DNA of 64,000 nucleotides from Duganella aceris (GTDB lineage: Bacteria > Pseudomonadota > Gammaproteobacteria > Burkholderiales > Burkholderiaceae_D). The notes beneath the pieces were generated by a model. It ran no database searches and was not told the origin of the DNA. It worked only from the letters and a program-made list of their open reading frames with translations. Of this stretch, positions 30,285-40,154 are shown one piece after another; within the stretch, counting starts at the first letter, position 1; the number at the start of each line of letters is the position of its first letter. The position numbers and the translations under genes are program-made. The stretch is taken from positions 62,001 to 126,000 of the forward strand of contig NZ_JAADJT010000005.1 in NCBI RefSeq assembly GCF_011090165.1, read 5' to 3'.

Positions 30285-31397
30285 ATGGCGTTGACAAGGG
30301 GAGTGCTGCTGGCGGCGATGGCGGCGACGATGAGCAGCGCGTGGGGCGGTGCGACCATCAATATGGGCGACGACAAGTCGGTCAGCGTCGGCTTCGGCCT
30401 GCGCGAGAGCTACACCAGCGCGGAGAACGCGGCGCCCGACGGCGGCCGTTCCAACGACTTCAATCTCGACAGCGGCCGCCTGTTCTTCGGCGCTTCGCTC
30501 AACAAGAACATCAAGGGCATGTTCAACACCGAGTGGGACGGCGACAAGATCCGCGTGCTGGACGCGGCCGGGCAGTTCGCCATTTCACCTGAGCTCAACA
30601 TCTGGGCCGGCCGGCTGCTGTCGCCTTCCGACCGCGCCAACATGGCCGGGCCTTACTACTCGCTGGGCGGCGGCTACTGGGCCGGCGTGGCGTCGCGTTA
30701 CGGCTACAACGGCGGCATCTTCCGCGGCCGCGACGACGGCGTGGTCGTGTGGGGCAACGCGGGCCCCGGCGGCAAGCTGGGTTACTCCTTCGGCGTATTC
30801 GAGGGCCATACCTTCGGCATCGGTTCGCTGACGCAGTCGCAGGCCAAGGCGGCCGGCATCAAGGCGGACGACGCGCTGATGTACGCCGGCCGCGCGCAGT
30901 ACGACTTCTGGGATGCGGAGCCGGGCTACTACGGCACCGGCAACTACCTGGGCGGCGCCGACATCCTGGCCATCGGCGTGGCGGGACGCTACCAGAAAGA
31001 CGGCATCCTGACCGTGGGCGCGGTCGGCAAATACAGCTCCTACAACGTCGACTTCCTGCTGGAGAAACGCATCAAGGGCGCCGGCGCGTTCGCCATCGAG
31101 GCGGCCTGGTACGACTACGACACCGACGACATCATTAAATCCGAGCAGGGCAAGGCGTATTCGGCCGGCGCTTCCTACATCTTCGAACAGAAGGCCGGCT
31201 GGGGCAAGTTCCAGCCCTTCGTACGCTGGCAGAAGTTCGCCGCCGACACCAACATCGACACCAAGCAGTTCGACGCGGGCGTGAACTACATCATCGACGG
31301 CTACAACGCGCAGATCAGCGCCGTGTACTCGAAGACCAAGATCACCAGCGCAGCGGACAACGACAAGTTCCAGATCGCGCTGCAACTGCAATATTAA
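30285..31397 (+). CDS. Outer-membrane porin preceding the urea transporter
   Basis: A 370-residue beta-barrel protein with a short signal peptide (ALTRGVLLAAMAATMSSAWG). The mature protein consists of alternating strands and Asp/Gly-rich turns (KSVSVGFGLRESYTS, LSPSDRANMAGPYYSLGGGY) and ends in the aromatic-terminated strand FQIALQLQY, a typical barrel insertion signal. It fits the porin O/P-like group. AGGGAG precedes the start codon. It lies 22 bases upstream of urtA, so it probably carries urea or similar small amides across the outer membrane; that substrate is inferred from context. Confidence 0.85.
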   Translation: MALTRGVLLAAMAATMSSAWGGATINMGDDKSVSVGFGLRESYTSAENAAPDGGRSNDFNLDSGRLFFGASLNKNIKGMFNTEWDGDKIRVLDAAGQFAISPELNIWAGRLLSPSDRANMAGPYYSLGGGYWAGVASRYGYNGGIFRGRDDGVVVWGNAGPGGKLGYSFGVFEGHTFGIGSLTQSQAKAAGIKADDALMYAGRAQYDFWDAEPGYYGTGNYLGGADILAIGVAGRYQKDGILTVGAVGKYSSYNVDFLLEKRIKGAGAFAIEAAWYDYDTDDIIKSEQGKAYSAGASYIFEQKAGWGKFQPFVRWQKFAADTNIDTKQFDAGVNYIIDGYNAQISAVYSKTKITSAADNDKFQIALQLQY

Positions 31398-31419
31398 TCT
31401 CTCACCCACGGAGCTACAC

Positions 31420-32676
31420 ATGCAAAATCGTCGCACATTCATCGGCACCCTGAGCCGCATCGCCGCCGCCACCGCCATGCTGGCCGCCGGCACCTCGGCC
31501 TACGCCGCCGACACCATCAAGGTCGGCATCCTGCATTCGCTGTCGGGCACGATGGCGATTTCCGAGACCTCGTTGAAGGACGTGGCCTTGATGACCATCG
31601 ATGAGATCAACGCCAAGGGTGGCGTGTTGGGCAAGAAGCTGGAGGCGGTGGTGGTCGATCCGGCCTCCAACTGGCCGCTGTTCGCGGAAAAGGCGCGCGG
31701 CCTGATCGCGCAGGACAAGGTGTCGGTGGTGTTCGGCTGCTGGACCTCGGTGTCGCGCAAGTCGGTGCTGCCGGTGTTCAAGGAGCTGAATAGCCTGCTG
31801 TTCTATCCGGTCCAGTACGAGGGCGAGGAGCTGGAGAAGAATGTGTTCTACACCGGCGCGGCGCCGAACCAGCAGGCGATTCCGGCGGTGCAGTACCTGA
31901 TGAGCAAGGAAGGCGGCGGCGCCAAGCGCTTCGTGCTGCTGGGGACCGACTACGTCTATCCGCGCACCACCAACAAGATCCTGCGCGCCTACCTGAAGAG
32001 CAAGGGCGTGAAGGACAGCGATATCGATGAGGTGTACACCCCGTTCGGCCATTCGGACTACCAGACCATCGTCGCCAACATCAAGAAGTTCTCGGCGGGC
32101 GGCAAGACGGCGGTGATCTCGACCATCAACGGCGATTCGAACGTGCCGTTCTATAAGGAGCTGGGCAACGCGGGCCTGAAGGCGACCGATGTGCCGGTGG
32201 TGGCGTTCTCGGTCGGCGAAGAAGAGCTGCGCGGCGTCGACACCAAACCGCTGCTGGGCCATCTGGCGGCGTGGAACTACTTCGAGTCGGTGAAGAACCC
32301 GGTGAATACGGAGTTCATCAAAAAGTGGAAGGCGTACGCGGTCGCCAAGAAGTTGCCGAACGCGAACACGGTGGTGACCAACGATCCGATGGAGGCCACC
32401 TATGTCGGCATCCATATGTGGGCGCAGGCGGTGGAGAAGGCCAAGTCGACCGACACCGACAAGGTGATCGCGGCGATGGCGGGGCAGACCTTCAAGGCGC
32501 CGTCGGGCTTCACGCTGACCATGGATCCGACCAATCACCATTTGCACAAGCCGGTGTTCATCGGCGAGATCCGTCCGGACGGGCAGTTCAGCGTGGTGTG
32601 GAAGACGCCGGGTCCGGTGCGCGCCAATCCTTGGAGCCCGTACATCCCTGGCAACGAGGGTAAGCAGAAGCTGTAA
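31420..32676 (+). CDS. urtA: Urea ABC transporter substrate-binding protein
   Basis: A 418-residue periplasmic binding protein of the amide/branched-chain amino acid type. The N terminus has a twin-arginine-like signal (NRRTFIGTL, a hydrophobic core and TSAYAA), so export may be by Tat. The mature protein starts DTIKVGILHSLSGTMAISET, and the sequences VVFGCWTSVSRKSVLPVF and LFYPVQYEGEE are typical of UrtA. It captures urea for UrtBCDE. ACGGAG lies before the start codon. A 30-bp palindrome lies in the gap before urtB. Confidence 0.97.
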   Translation: MQNRRTFIGTLSRIAAATAMLAAGTSAYAADTIKVGILHSLSGTMAISETSLKDVALMTIDEINAKGGVLGKKLEAVVVDPASNWPLFAEKARGLIAQDKVSVVFGCWTSVSRKSVLPVFKELNSLLFYPVQYEGEELEKNVFYTGAAPNQQAIPAVQYLMSKEGGGAKRFVLLGTDYVYPRTTNKILRAYLKSKGVKDSDIDEVYTPFGHSDYQTIVANIKKFSAGGKTAVISTINGDSNVPFYKELGNAGLKATDVPVVAFSVGEEELRGVDTKPLLGHLAAWNYFESVKNPVNTEFIKKWKAYAVAKKLPNANTVVTNDPMEATYVGIHMWAQAVEKAKSTDTDKVIAAMAGQTFKAPSGFTLTMDPTNHHLHKPVFIGEIRPDGQFSVVWKTPGPVRANPWSPYIPGNEGKQKL

Positions 32677-32688
32677 CCCTAAGAGTAA

Positions 32689-32718
32689 GGGGTCAGACCC
32701 CGTACGGGGTCTGACCCC
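32689..32718. repeat. 30-bp perfect palindrome in the urtA-urtB gap
   Basis: GGGGTCAGACCCC (32689-32701), the self-complementary GTAC (32702-32705) and GGGGTCTGACCCC (32706-32718) form one perfect palindrome. It begins 12 bases after the urtA stop codon and could make the urtA message more stable or more abundant than urtBCDE. Its edge sequence matches the long inverted repeat at 37, and it differs by a few bases from the palindrome at 53211. Confidence 0.95.
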
Positions 32719-32765
32719 CAGCCGCCGCAGTGCGGGTTTCGCGGTTTCCGCTTACTGGGATTGAT

Positions 32766-34361
32766 ATGTTACGCAAACTATTTCTGATCGTGTGCCTGGG
32801 CCTCGCCTGCAAGGCCTATGCGGGCATCGACCCCGCCCTGCTGGCGCCGTTGACCGGCGACGATCCCGACGCCCGCGTCGAGGCCATCGTCAAGATCGGG
32901 GCGCTGGCCAACGCGGACGCCACGCGGCTGCTGACGGCGCTGAAGAACGACGCGCTCTACGCCACGCCCGACGGCCATCTGTACATCGTCGACGACGACA
33001 ATGCCTACGACCCGGCCACCGGCGCCACCGGCCCGCTGCCGGAAGGCCTGGATGGCCTGATGGTCAACAACCGCCTGCGCGGCGCGGCCGACGATGCGCT
33101 GTCCGCGCTCAAGCTGTTTGCGCCGGACCGCGCGCTGCGCCTGGCCGCCGCCACCGAGCTGCAAAAAAGCGTGACGCTGGCGCAGGCGCCGCTGATCGAG
33201 AAAGCCCTGACGGCGGAGAACGACGCCGAGATCCGCCCCATGCTGCAACTGGTCGCGGCCACCGCCAACCTGCAATCGCCGGACGGCGCCAAGCGCAAGG
33301 CCGCCGTCGAGGCGCTGGCCAGCAGCAGCAACGCCAATCTGCGCCCGCTGCTGCAGGCGATGCAGACCGATAATCCGGACGGCACGCACGTCGAACCCGA
33401 CGAAGGCGTGCGCGTCGCCGCCGCACATACGCTGGCGGCGCTGGACAGCCGGCTGGCGCGCACCGAATTCATCGGCAATCTCTTCTACGGCATCTCGCTG
33501 GGCAGCGTGCTGCTGCTGACGGCGCTGGGCCTGGCCATCACCTTCGGCCTGATGGGCATCATCAACATGGCGCACGGCGAACTGCTGATGATCGGCGCCT
33601 ACACGACGTATATGTGCCAGATGGGCTTCCGCCGCTTCCTGCCGGACGCGCTGGACTGGTATCTGGTGGCCGCGCTGCCGGCCGCGTTCATCGTGACGGC
33701 GGCGGTGGGCGTGGCGCTGGAGCGTACTGTGATCCGCTGGCTGTACGGCCGGCCGCTGGAGACGCTGCTGGCCACCTGGGGCATCTCGCTGATCCTGATG
33801 CAGTCGGTGCGCACCATCTTCGGCGCGCAGAACGTCGAGGTGGCGAATCCCGCCTGGATGTCGGGCGGCGTGACGGTGCTAGGTTCGCTGGTGCTGGCGT
33901 ACAACCGCATCGCCATCATCGTCTTCGCGATCTTCGTGGTCACCGGCGTGTGGCTGATCCTGAACAAGACGCGCCTCGGCCTGTTCGTGCGCGCCGTGAT
34001 GCAGAACCGTCGCATGGCCGGCTGCGTCGGCGTCTCGACCGCGAAGATCGACATGATGACCTTCGGCCTCGGTTCCGGCATCGCCGGCCTGGGCGGGGTG
34101 GCGCTGTCGCAGCTGGGGAACGTCGGGCCGGACCTGGGCCAGGGCTACATCGTCGACTCGTTCATGGTGGTGGTGCTGGGCGGCGTCGGCCAGCTGGCCG
34201 GCACCGTGATCGCGGCGCTGGGGCTGGGCGAGGCGAACAAATTCCTGGAGCCGGTGGCGGGCGCGGTGCTGGCCAAGATCGCGATCCTGATCTTCATCAT
34301 CATCTTCATCCAGAAGCGGCCGCAGGGTCTGTTCGCCATGAAAGGCAGGAGCGCAGAATGA
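32766..34361 (+). CDS. urtB: Urea ABC transporter permease UrtB
   Basis: A 531-residue protein read from the ATG at 32766, which gives a good signal peptide (LRKLFLIVCLGLACKAYAG). About residues 20-235 form a periplasmic helical-repeat domain (ADATRLLTALKNDALYATPD, then LRLAAATELQKSVTLAQAPL), as in other UrtB proteins. The rest is a LivH-type permease: ITFGLMGIINMAHGELLMIG, then WLILNKTRLGLFVRAVMQNR and GLGGVALSQLGNVGPDLGQG. It pairs with UrtC. The stop codon overlaps the urtC start (ATGA). Confidence 0.96.
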   Translation: MLRKLFLIVCLGLACKAYAGIDPALLAPLTGDDPDARVEAIVKIGALANADATRLLTALKNDALYATPDGHLYIVDDDNAYDPATGATGPLPEGLDGLMVNNRLRGAADDALSALKLFAPDRALRLAAATELQKSVTLAQAPLIEKALTAENDAEIRPMLQLVAATANLQSPDGAKRKAAVEALASSSNANLRPLLQAMQTDNPDGTHVEPDEGVRVAAAHTLAALDSRLARTEFIGNLFYGISLGSVLLLTALGLAITFGLMGIINMAHGELLMIGAYTTYMCQMGFRRFLPDALDWYLVAALPAAFIVTAAVGVALERTVIRWLYGRPLETLLATWGISLILMQSVRTIFGAQNVEVANPAWMSGGVTVLGSLVLAYNRIAIIVFAIFVVTGVWLILNKTRLGLFVRAVMQNRRMAGCVGVSTAKIDMMTFGLGSGIAGLGGVALSQLGNVGPDLGQGYIVDSFMVVVLGGVGQLAGTVIAALGLGEANKFLEPVAGAVLAKIAILIFIIIFIQKRPQGLFAMKGRSAE

Positions 34362-35436
34362 CGCACACCTCTTTGTTTTCCCGCCGCGCGTGGAGCGGCA
34401 TCGCGACCCTGGTGGTGGTGCTGGCGGCGCTGCCGTTGCTGAACCTGTTCTTCGCCGACGGCCACGCGCTGCATGTGCCAAGCTACATGGTGAGCCTGAT
34501 CGGCAAATTCATGTGCTACGCGCTGGCGGCGCTGGCGCTGGACATGGTGTGGGGCTACGCCGGCATCCTGTCGCTGGGCCACGGCGTGTTCTTCGCGCTG
34601 GGCGCCTATGCGCACGGCATGTACCTGATGCGCGCCATCGGCCGCGACGGCGTGTACCAGAGCGACCTGCCGGACTTCATGGTGTTCCTCGACTGGAAGA
34701 CCTATCCATGGTTCTGGAGCGCGACCGACAGCTTCTGGTACTGCATCGCGCTGGTGGTGCTGGTGCCCGGCGTGCTGGCCTTCGTGTTCGGTTTCTTCGC
34801 CTTCCGCTCGCGGATCAAGGGCGTGTACTTCTCGATCATCACGCAGGCCATGACCTATGCCTTCATGCTGCTGTTCTTCCGGAATAACACTGGTTTTGGC
34901 GGTAACAACGGCTTCACCGACTTCAAGCGGATACTGGGCTACTCGATCAGCGCGCCCGGCACCAAGGCGACGCTGTACCTGGTGACGCTGGCGGCGCTGG
35001 CGGGATCGCTGGTGCTGTGCCGCTGGATCGTCCAGTCGAAGCTGGGCCGGGTGCTGCAGGCGGTGCGCGACTCCGAGTCGCGGCTGATGTTCATCGGCTA
35101 CAACCCGCTGTGGTTCAAGCTGTTCGTGTGGACGCTGTCGGCGGTGCTGTGCGGGATCGCCGGCGCGCTGTACGTGCCGCAGGTCGGGATCATCAATCCT
35201 TCCGAAATGTCGCCGGCGAATTCGATCGAGATGGTGATCTGGGCGGCGGTCGGCGGGCGCGGCACGCTGGTGGGGCCGATCATCGGCGCGTTCACGGTGA
35301 ATGGTTTGAAGAGCTGGTTCACCGGCGCCTTCCCCAACCTGTGGCTGTTCGCGCTGGGGCTGATTTTCATTCTGGTGACGCGCTATCTGCCGCAGGGCAT
35401 CGCGGGTCTGGCGGCGCGCTGGCGCAAGGAGCAGGC

Positions 35437-35440
<4 letters not shown>
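34358..35440 (+). CDS. urtC: Urea ABC transporter permease UrtC
   Basis: A 360-residue LivM-type permease. The start is the ATG that overlaps the urtB stop codon; GGAG lies upstream. Hydrophobic helices begin with IATLVVVLAALPLLNLFFA. The region DMVWGYAGILSLGHGVFFAL, the loop with NNTGFGGNNGFTDF, and the EAA-like coupling segment RDSESRLMFIGYNPLWFKLF are typical. Its stop codon overlaps urtD (ATGA). It forms the inner-membrane channel with UrtB. Confidence 0.96.
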
Positions 35441-36228
<788 letters not shown>

Positions 36229-36233
36229 CCAAT

Positions 36234-36932
36234 ATGCTGCAAGTTGAAAAAATCAATCAATACTACGGTTCCTCGCACACCTTGCGCGGCGTGTCGCTGG
36301 AGCTGGAACGCGGCAAGTGCATGGCGCTGCTGGGCCGCAACGGGGTGGGCAAGACCACGCTGTTGAAATGCCTGATGGGGGTGCTGCCGGTATCGGCCGG
36401 CAGCGTCAAGCTGGAGGGGCGCGACATCACGCGCATGGCGCCGCACCAGCGGGCGCGGGCCGGCATCGCCTACGTGCCGCAGGGGCGCGAGATCTTCGCG
36501 CGGCTGACGGTGGAGGAGAATCTGTTGATGGGTCTTGCGACGCACAGCGGCAAGAAGGCCTCCACCATCAAGGGCGAGGTGTATGAGCTGTTCCCGGTGC
36601 TGAAGGATATGCTGCACCGGCGCGGCGGCGACCTGTCGGGCGGCCAGCAGCAGCAGCTGGCGATCGCGCGCGCGCTGCTGGCGGAGCCGAAACTGATCAT
36701 CCTGGACGAGCCGACCGAAGGCATCCAGCCTTCCATCATCAAGGACATCGGCAACGTGGTGCGGCTGCTGCGCCAGCGCGGCGATATGGCGATTCTGTTG
36801 TGCGAGCAGTACTTCGACTTCGCCCACGAGCTGGCCGACCAGTTCATGGTGTTGTCGCGCGGCGAGGTGGTCGCCTCCGGCGCGCAGGCGACGATGAACG
36901 ACCCGGAGGTCAAGCGCCACCTTGCGGTCTAG
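36234..36932 (+). CDS. urtE: Urea ABC transporter ATP-binding protein UrtE
   Basis: A 232-residue LivF-type ATPase from the ATG at 36234. It has Walker A LLGRNGVGKTTLLKCLMG, GIAYVPQGREIFARLTVEEN, signature LSGGQQQQLAIARALL, Walker B LIILDEPTEGIQPS and a switch region AILLCEQYFDFA, where LLCEQYFDFA is characteristic of UrtE. It closes the porin-urtABCDE operon. Its last four bases overlap the converging binding-protein gene. No urease gene is visible in the window. Confidence 0.96.
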   Translation: MLQVEKINQYYGSSHTLRGVSLELERGKCMALLGRNGVGKTTLLKCLMGVLPVSAGSVKLEGRDITRMAPHQRARAGIAYVPQGREIFARLTVEENLLMGLATHSGKKASTIKGEVYELFPVLKDMLHRRGGDLSGGQQQQLAIARALLAEPKLIILDEPTEGIQPSIIKDIGNVVRLLRQRGDMAILLCEQYFDFAHELADQFMVLSRGEVVASGAQATMNDPEVKRHLAV

Positions 36933-37732
36933 CGCGGCTTGAAGAAGCCGCGGGTGATGCTGTCCATTTCGCCGTTGCGCCGCATGTGCTGGATGGCGCT
37001 GTCGAACTGTTTGACGAAGTCCGCCTTGAAGGCGAACCTGCCGTTGTCGCGGCTGGTGTAGCCGAGATAGCCTTGCTTGACCGCGATCAGCGCCGCTTCG
37101 GCCACTTCGGCGTGGGCGCCGCCTTCGTCGTATTTGCCTTCGGCCTTGAGCTGTTCGCGGGTCCACTGGATCGAGACGCGGTCGTTGATGTAGCAGTCGA
37201 TGCGCTTCAGGCCCAGCTTGATGATGTTGGTCTCGCTGTCCTTGGCTTCCTCGATGCGCATGCTGCCGGCTTGCACCGCCTTGTCGAAGGCGTCGCCGCC
37301 GACGATGAAGCCGGCGTTGTTGCCGATGGTGAGGCCGAAGAAGTCCTCCGGCCAGCGCTTGCGCGGCTTGGCCGCCAGCACGTCCTTGCGGCAGACGGCG
37401 ACCACGCGTTCCTCATACAACGGCAGCGAATAGGGCCAGGTCCACGGCTCGTCCCTGGTGTTCATGTAGGGCGGGTACAGCGCGAAGCCGTTGCCGGATT
37501 TGAGCAGCGCCATGCCGCGCTTCCAGGGCACGGGCTGCACTTCGATGCGGTAGCCGCGCATGTGCGAGAAGGCGGCGCGGGCGATTTCGTAATACAGGCC
37601 GGCGGGCTTGCCGTTTTTTTCGTAGGAGTAGGGCGGATAGCCGGCGTCGGCGTAGATGGTGACCGGGATGTCGGCCGCCCGCGCGGCGCCGCACAGTGTG
37701 GAGATTAACAGGGGAAGCCAGGATTTAAGCAC
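36929..37732 (-). CDS. Periplasmic solute-binding protein, family 3 type
   Basis: A 267-residue secreted protein. The GTG at 37732, with AGGA upstream, gives a clean signal peptide (LKSWLPLLISTLCGAARA, cleaved before AD); a GTG five codons earlier is possible. The mature sequence starts IPVTIYADAGYPPYSYEKNG, then GLYYEIARAAF, which is the SBP_bac_3 pattern for amino-acid-like ligands. Later parts include YPPYMNTRDEPWTWPYSLPL and DCYINDRVSIQW. No permease lies beside it, so it may be an orphan or signalling binding protein. Its tail overlaps urtE. Confidence 0.85.
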   Translation of the reverse strand: MLKSWLPLLISTLCGAARAADIPVTIYADAGYPPYSYEKNGKPAGLYYEIARAAFSHMRGYRIEVQPVPWKRGMALLKSGNGFALYPPYMNTRDEPWTWPYSLPLYEERVVAVCRKDVLAAKPRKRWPEDFFGLTIGNNAGFIVGGDAFDKAVQAGSMRIEEAKDSETNIIKLGLKRIDCYINDRVSIQWTREQLKAEGKYDEGGAHAEVAEAALIAVKQGYLGYTSRDNGRFAFKADFVKQFDSAIQHMRRNGEMDSITRGFFKPR

Positions 37733-37755
37733 GTCATATCCTAACACGATAGCCG

Positions 37756-39036
37756 TCAGTGCAGATACCGGGCCGCCAATTCCATCGCCTGCGCGCTGGC
37801 GTACAACAACAGTCCGATCAGGCCGCCGACCAGCGTGCCGTTGACGCGGATGAATTGCAGGTCCTTGCCGATATTGAGTTCTATCTGGTGCGACAGGTCC
37901 TTTTCATCCCAGGCCTTGACGGTGTCGCTGATGTGGCGCGTCAGGAAGCTGGAGAAGGCCGGCGCCAGCGTGCGCGCCATGCCGGCCATGTGCTGGTTGA
38001 GCGAGGCGCGCATGTCCGGGTGCGCCAGCAGTTCTTCGCTGAGCCACTGGCTGGCCTTCACGACGCCGTCGCCGAGGCGCGATTCGCCGCCGGCGATGTC
38101 TTGCTTGATCCAGTCGCGCACGCTGCCCCACAATTCGCCGATGTAGTTGTTGAAGGTGTCGCCGTCGCGCAGGTAGCGCTTGAAGTCTTCGCCCTTGGCC
38201 AGGAAGGAAGGATCGGTTTCCAGCCGCGCCACGAAGCGCTGCACCATCTCGTCGAACTTGATGCGCAGCTTGTGGTCGCGGTCGGCGGCGATGTTTTTCA
38301 TGATGTTGTTGAGCGTGTCGGCGATCATCGACGCGCCGCTTTCGCTGATCCATTCGGTCGGCAGCACCAGCGCCATGGCCTTGTGCTCGCGTTTGAGCCA
38401 GGCGGCGATCTGGTCGGCGATCAGCTCGCGCGTGGCGGGCTTGTTCATGACGCCGATCAGCGCGACCATGCCGTCGTCCAGCAGCTCCTGGTGGCGGCCG
38501 TCCTTGGTCAGGCCGGAGAGCAGGGCGCCCAGTGCCGGCGACAGTTCCAGCTTGCCGATGGCGGTGTTGAGGGCGTTGCGCAGCAGTTGCTGGATGCGGG
38601 CGTCGTCGATGGTGTCGAGGATTTCCGGCAGCAGTTGCAGCAGGTGGTTGGCGAGGAAGCCTCGGTTGACCGGTTCCTTCAGCCATTCGGCGACGGCGGT
38701 GGCGGGATCGGTCTTCAGGATCACGGCGGCCAGCGATTCGGGCTTGAGGAATTTGTCGTCGACGAAGGTGGCCAGGTTGTCGGCGATCTTGTTCTTGTTG
38801 TTGGGGATGATGGCGGTGTGGCGCGAGATGAAAGGGATCGGCACCTTGCGGAACAGCGCCACCACGGCGAACCAGTCGGCCAGCGCGCCGACCATGGCCG
38901 CCTCGGCGACGGCGCGCACGCCGTCCACCCAGAAGCCGCGCGGCGCCAGCGAGGTGGCGACGAAGACGAGGGCCGCCACCACCAGCAGCGACAGCGCCAG
39001 GCGCTTGGAGCGTTTGAGTTCTTCTTCCTTGGTCAT
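37756..39036 (-). CDS. DUF445 family membrane protein
   Basis: A 426-residue protein read from the ATG at 39036; an open extension to 39507 looks non-coding. The N terminus has a membrane helix (ALSLLVVAALVFVATSLAP) followed by the family motif EAAMVGALADWFAVVALFRK and then PIPFISRHTAIIPNNKNKIA. A long amphipathic helical region covers most of the protein, and the last helix GTLVGGLIGLLLYASAQAM returns to the membrane. DUF445 proteins have no established biochemical function. It lies 23 bases upstream of the binding-protein gene on the same strand. Confidence 0.9.
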   Translation of the reverse strand: MTKEEELKRSKRLALSLLVVAALVFVATSLAPRGFWVDGVRAVAEAAMVGALADWFAVVALFRKVPIPFISRHTAIIPNNKNKIADNLATFVDDKFLKPESLAAVILKTDPATAVAEWLKEPVNRGFLANHLLQLLPEILDTIDDARIQQLLRNALNTAIGKLELSPALGALLSGLTKDGRHQELLDDGMVALIGVMNKPATRELIADQIAAWLKREHKAMALVLPTEWISESGASMIADTLNNIMKNIAADRDHKLRIKFDEMVQRFVARLETDPSFLAKGEDFKRYLRDGDTFNNYIGELWGSVRDWIKQDIAGGESRLGDGVVKASQWLSEELLAHPDMRASLNQHMAGMARTLAPAFSSFLTRHISDTVKAWDEKDLSHQIELNIGKDLQFIRVNGTLVGGLIGLLLYASAQAMELAARYLH

Positions 39037-39236
39037 CGCTTGCCGTCGTTGTCGAGTGGATGATGACCGCAGTGTAAGCCAAAACGCGGCGCGGGCACGC
39101 TCCGGTGCACGCTGTCTTGGCGTCGGCTGCGGATAACGGCTGCCGCGCCGCGTGGTCTTGCAAGCGCGCGCGGAGAGTGGCGGCGCAGGCCCAGTCTGTC
39201 TGAAGGGCGGAAAACAGGCAGCCCCTATGTATGCTC

Positions 39237-40154
39237 TCAGGAGCGTTCGAGTTCGCCGGGGCGGAGTTTGCTCAGCGCGACGGCGGCGGCGGAGGTGCGG
39301 GTTTCGACGCCCAGCTTGACGAAGACGTGCTCCAGGTGCTTGTTGATGGTGCGCGGGCTGGTGCCGAGGATCTCGCCGATGTCGCGGTTGGTCTTGCCCT
39401 TGATGACCCAGTTCAGCACCTCCGACTCGCGCTGCGTCAGTTTGAACGACACCATCAGCTTCTCGATCTGCGCCACGTCCGACTCCTCGCGCAGCACGAT
39501 CATCCATTGCTCGTCCTCGCTGAATTCCGCCGCCGAGAAGATCAGCCGGCGGCTGCCGCGCGCCAGCGTCAGCGGCGGGTGCGACAGGCCCTGCACGTGC
39601 GCCGCCTGGGTCGCCTGCAGCCAGGTGGGCAGCTCGGCATCCACCAGATAACCCTGCATCAGCGTGCGCGCCAGCGGCGTTTGCCAGACGATGCGGCCGT
39701 CGCGCGGCGACATCGCGATCACCGCGTTGCCGAAGGCGTCGAGCGCGCTGCGGGCCTGGTCGACCAGCCGCGCGGTCTGCATGTGCGCGGCGATGCGCGC
39801 CAACACCTCGCTGGTGCGCAGCGGTTTGGTGACGTAGTCGTTGCCGCCCGCGTCGAAGGCCGCCACCACATGTTCGGCCTCGGTCAACCCGGTCATGAAG
39901 ACCACCGGGATGTGCCGCGTGACCAGGTTGGCCTTCAGGCGACGGCAGGTTTCGAAGCCGTCCATGCCCGGCATGATCGCATCGAGCAGGATGATGTGCG
40001 GCTGCGACTCGATGGCGCGTTGCAGCGCGGTCTCGCCGTTGTTCGCCACCAGCACCGTGAAGCCCGATTCGTCCAGCGCGTCGTGCAGCACGGCCAGGTT
40101 CTCGGGCACGTCGTCGACCACCAGCACCAGGCCGGACTCAATATTGAAGTTCAT
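39237..40154 (-). CDS. Response regulator with LuxR-type DNA-binding domain
   Basis: A 305-residue regulator from the ATG at 40154. The receiver (about 8-125) has the acidic pair in VVDDVPENL, the phosphoacceptor Asp58 in IILLDAIMPGMDG, the conserved Thr in VVFMTGL and Lys110 in DYVTKPL. A middle segment of about 110 residues (from LVDQARSALDAFGNAVIAMS) reads like a PAS-type fold. The C-terminal LuxR/NarL helix-turn-helix (about 240-300) contains LTQRESEVLNWVIKGKTNRD and SPRTINKHLEHVF. Its first 17 bases overlap the 3' end of the transporter-kinase gene, so the two form a coupled pair. Confidence 0.93.
   Translation of the reverse strand: MNFNIESGLVLVVDDVPENLAVLHDALDESGFTVLVANNGETALQRAIESQPHIILLDAIMPGMDGFETCRRLKANLVTRHIPVVFMTGLTEAEHVVAAFDAGGNDYVTKPLRTSEVLARIAAHMQTARLVDQARSALDAFGNAVIAMSPRDGRIVWQTPLARTLMQGYLVDAELPTWLQATQAAHVQGLSHPPLTLARGSRRLIFSAAEFSEDEQWMIVLREESDVAQIEKLMVSFKLTQRESEVLNWVIKGKTNRDIGEILGTSPRTINKHLEHVFVKLGVETRTSAAAVALSKLRPGELERS

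Noticed and set aside
39037-39507. N-terminal extension of the DUF445 frame and a possible gene in 39037-39236
   Set aside because: The extension shows no conserved-looking features and runs into the response regulator gene. The 200-base gap has no start site, hairpin or promoter that I could support.
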